DNA of 7,393 bases from Deltaproteobacteria bacterium. Lineage in GTDB: Bacteria > Desulfobacterota > DSM-4660 > Desulfatiglandales > B25-G16. Location: NCBI GenBank assembly GCA_019308645.1, contig JAFDHR010000216.1, forward strand, positions 1-7,393. Reading direction: 5' to 3'. The stretch's first letter is position 1. Each line of letters opens with the position of its first letter. Of the stretch, positions 5,398 to 7,393 are shown one piece after another. The notes beneath the pieces were generated by a model, which saw nothing but the letters and a program-made list of their open reading frames with translations, was not told the DNA's origin and did not search any database. A program made the position numbers and the translations under genes.

Positions 5398-6105
5398 ATG
5401 CCTAAAAGAGCTATTGTCCTCGCAAGTGGTGGTCTGGATAGTACAACAATCATGGCCCTAATAAACCATAAGGGATATGATATATATGCACTCACCTTTG
5501 ATTATGGGCAGAGACATAAAATAGAGCTTAAGGCAGCCCAGAAAGTTGCAAAATATTTCGGGGCAAAAAAACATCTCATACTTCACATTGAACTGGGCGC
5601 TATTGGTGGTTCTGCACTTACAGAAGACATTCCAGTGCCTCAAGGGAGAAAACTAAAAGAAATAAGTTCAAGCGGTATTCCCATTACCTATGTTCCGGCA
5701 AGAAATACTATCTTTTTGGCCTATGCCCTTTCCTGGGCCGAGGTTCTCGAGGCAACAGATATATTTATTGGTGTTAACACCATTGATTTTTCTAACTATC
5801 CTGATTGCAGACCAGAATTTATAGAATCCTTTCAAAGAACAGCTAATGTTGCAACAAAGACAGGTGTGGAGGGAAAAGGGATAAGGATTAATGTACCCTT
5901 AATAGATATGACAAAGGGGGAGATCATAAAAAAGGGGATTTCTTTAGGTGTGGACTATTCAATGACCCATAGTTGTTATAACCCTAAAAAAGACGGTCTT
6001 CCCTGCGGTAAGTGTGATAGTTGCCTTCTAAGAAAAAAAGGGTTTGAAGAGGCAGGGGTCAAAGATCCCCTATTGACTGGAACTAATCTTTATTCTAAAA
6101 ACTAA
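5398..6105 (+). CDS. queC: 7-cyano-7-deazaguanine (preQ0) synthase QueC
   Basis: The 235-residue product is a full-length QueC, the cytoplasmic ATP-dependent enzyme that converts the QueE product 7-carboxy-7-deazaguanine with ammonia into preQ0. The PP-loop SGGLDS (10-15) binds ATP. Other family landmarks are TFDYGQRH (33-40), VPARNT (99-104), YPDCRPEF (134-141) and the zinc site formed by Cys193, Cys203, Cys206 and Cys209 (SCY, then CGKCDSC). The ATG lies 1 base after the queE stop, with an AAGGGG stretch a few bases upstream, so translation is probably coupled to queE; the queE frameshift could therefore also lower QueC output. All catalytic and zinc residues are present, so the gene appears intact although its upstream partner is not. 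Confidence 0.97.
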   Translation: MPKRAIVLASGGLDSTTIMALINHKGYDIYALTFDYGQRHKIELKAAQKVAKYFGAKKHLILHIELGAIGGSALTEDIPVPQGRKLKEISSSGIPITYVPARNTIFLAYALSWAEVLEATDIFIGVNTIDFSNYPDCRPEFIESFQRTANVATKTGVEGKGIRINVPLIDMTKGEIIKKGISLGVDYSMTHSCYNPKKDGLPCGKCDSCLLRKKGFEEAGVKDPLLTGTNLYSKN

Positions 6106-6226
6106 TTGGGTGCTCTATTCAGCCAGCAAGTCATAAAGAGATATTTTGCAATTGTCAATTTCCAGTTTCAAAAACTGACTCAAATATGGCATAAGCATTT
6201 AAGTTAATCGAAAAGGTTTGAACACA

Positions 6227-7393
6227 ATGTTTTATAAATCTGCACAAGAACTCACAAAACTTATCAGGTCTAAAGACATCTCGCCTGTTGAACTGATGAA
6301 GACAACATTAGAAAGAATAGAGGCAGTTAATCCCGTTCTTAATGCATTTGTCTCTGTGAGAGCTGAGCAAGCAATGGATGAGGCAAAAACTATAGCAGAG
6401 CGTCTCGCTTCAAATGGTGTGATTGGACCTCTCGCCGGCATACCAATAGGCGTTAAAGACCTCGAAGATGTGAAAGGAATGGTAACCAGTTTTGGGTCGA
6501 TTCCCTACAAAAACAATATTGCTGAAAGGGATTCAATCCAGGTGGTCAGGCTTAAGGCAGCCGGCGCCATTGTTGTGGGAAAAACCAATACCCCTGAATT
6601 TGGGTTCACCGGTTTTACAAAAAATATGCTCTATGGTGTGACCAGAAATCCCTGGAATACAGAACGCACACCTGGTGGATCCAGCGGGGGCTCTGCCGCT
6701 GCAGTGGCAGGAGGCATGGTTCCTATAGCCACAGGCTCTGATGCAGGCGGTTCCATACGCATTCCGGCCTCATATTCCGGGTGTTTTGGATTAAAGACAT
6801 CCTTTGGTAGAATCCCCAGAGGTCCCTTCCCTCTTCTCCAAACACATCCAATCTGGTGCATGGGTCCTTTGACCAGGACTGTGAAGGACGCCGCCCTTTA
6901 TCTGGACTGTGCTTCTGGATATAATCCATCTGATCCTGACTCACTTCCCTCTCCGGAACATTCTTTTTTAAAATGCATAGAAGATATTCCCACTGATCTC
7001 AGGATAGCCTTCAGCCCTACCCTGGGGTATGCCAGGGTGCAAAAAGATGTGATGAGCTTAGCAGAAAAAGCAGTCACGTCCTTTGAAGAAATGGGGCACA
7101 AAATTGAGCTCTGGCAAGGCTCATTGCCAGATACAGGTGAAACCTGGTCAAAACTCATCAATTATGAATTATACAGCCAACTATACAAAGATCTGGATAA
7201 AAATCGTGAAGAGATGGGGAAAACCCTGGTGAGCTCCCTTTATCAGGCTAAATCTTTTTCCATAGAGGACCATATTAACGCGCAGAAAATAAGGACAGAG
7301 CTGAACCAAATTTTAGGAGACCTTTTTGAGAGGTTTGATCTCCTCCTCACCCCCACCATGCCGACAGAGGCCTTTGCTGCGAAAGGCCCTCCT
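6227..7393 (+). CDS. Amidase-signature family hydrolase (3' end missing)
   Basis: ATG 6227 opens a frame of exactly 389 codons that runs off the window without a stop; family members are usually about 450-490 residues, so most of the protein is present. The Ser-cisSer-Lys triad of the amidase-signature family can be placed by spacing: Lys77 in GIPIGVKD, Ser152 in PGGSSGGSAAA, and nucleophile Ser176 in GSDAGGSIRIP. Lys to cis-Ser is 75 residues and cis-Ser to nucleophile 24, as in known members. The family hydrolyses carboxamides to acid and ammonia, and the enzyme is probably cytoplasmic since no signal peptide is seen. GVKDLEDVKG rather than the GatA-type IKDN stretch, and the lack of gatB or gatC nearby, argue against tRNA-amidotransferase subunit A. 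The substrate cannot be told. An AAAGG lies about 10 bases before the ATG. The gene begins 121 bases after queC and may be a separate unit. Confidence 0.9.
   Translation, partial: MFYKSAQELTKLIRSKDISPVELMKTTLERIEAVNPVLNAFVSVRAEQAMDEAKTIAERLASNGVIGPLAGIPIGVKDLEDVKGMVTSFGSIPYKNNIAERDSIQVVRLKAAGAIVVGKTNTPEFGFTGFTKNMLYGVTRNPWNTERTPGGSSGGSAAAVAGGMVPIATGSDAGGSIRIPASYSGCFGLKTSFGRIPRGPFPLLQTHPIWCMGPLTRTVKDAALYLDCASGYNPSDPDSLPSPEHSFLKCIEDIPTDLRIAFSPTLGYARVQKDVMSLAEKAVTSFEEMGHKIELWQGSLPDTGETWSKLINYELYSQLYKDLDKNREEMGKTLVSSLYQAKSFSIEDHINAQKIRTELNQILGDLFERFDLLLTPTMPTEAFAAKGPP

Noticed and set aside
6163..6177. Hairpin CAGTTT-CAA-AAACTG as a terminator after queC
   Set aside because: The stem is short and AT-rich, and no T run follows on either strand.
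6631..7161. Several overlapping minus-strand frames of 73-87 codons
   Set aside because: All are antisense to the amidase-signature gene, whose triad and motifs are clear; they have no ribosome sites or recognisable domains.

Overview
The window reads as ordinary chromosome of a moderately AT-rich, Gram-negative, probably anaerobic bacterium. A BamD-type lipoprotein implies an outer membrane. A canonical MoeA followed directly by a second, divergent MoeA-like gene is an arrangement I associate with Desulfobacterota (former Deltaproteobacteria) and relatives. That lineage call is inference from gene families only; there is no rRNA or other decisive marker.

The genes fall into two blocks that diverge from a gene-free stretch at 2852-3245. 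The left block is on the minus strand, in transcription order: thioredoxin (WCQPC active site), bamD, moeA, and the 5' part of a second MoeA-family gene that leaves the window at base 1. The gaps are 27, 72 and 5 bases, so these may be one transcription unit mixing thiol redox, outer-membrane assembly and molybdenum-cofactor synthesis. The right block is on the plus strand: radA (DNA recombination/repair), queE and queC (consecutive steps to preQ0, the precursor of queuosine), and an amidase-signature hydrolase that leaves the window at base 7393.

The most notable feature is in queE. A 35-bp segment encoding the radical-SAM CxxxCxxC cluster motif is tandemly duplicated without mismatch (4793-4864). 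The duplication shifts the frame and places a stop directly after the first copy, so the gene reads as 38 codons plus an out-of-frame remainder. Removing one copy restores a normal 214-residue QueE. Either queE is newly broken (or switchable) while queC is intact, or this is an assembly error.

The second notable feature is a 113-bp imperfect palindrome (3103-3215) just upstream of radA. Each arm holds three degenerate octamers of the form NCACNAAG, and the arm mismatches fall almost entirely at the two variable positions. It looks like a dispersed intergenic repeat and may supply the -35 box of radA. I see no tRNA, rRNA, CRISPR array, transposase or phage gene, and no convincing new multi-gene system.
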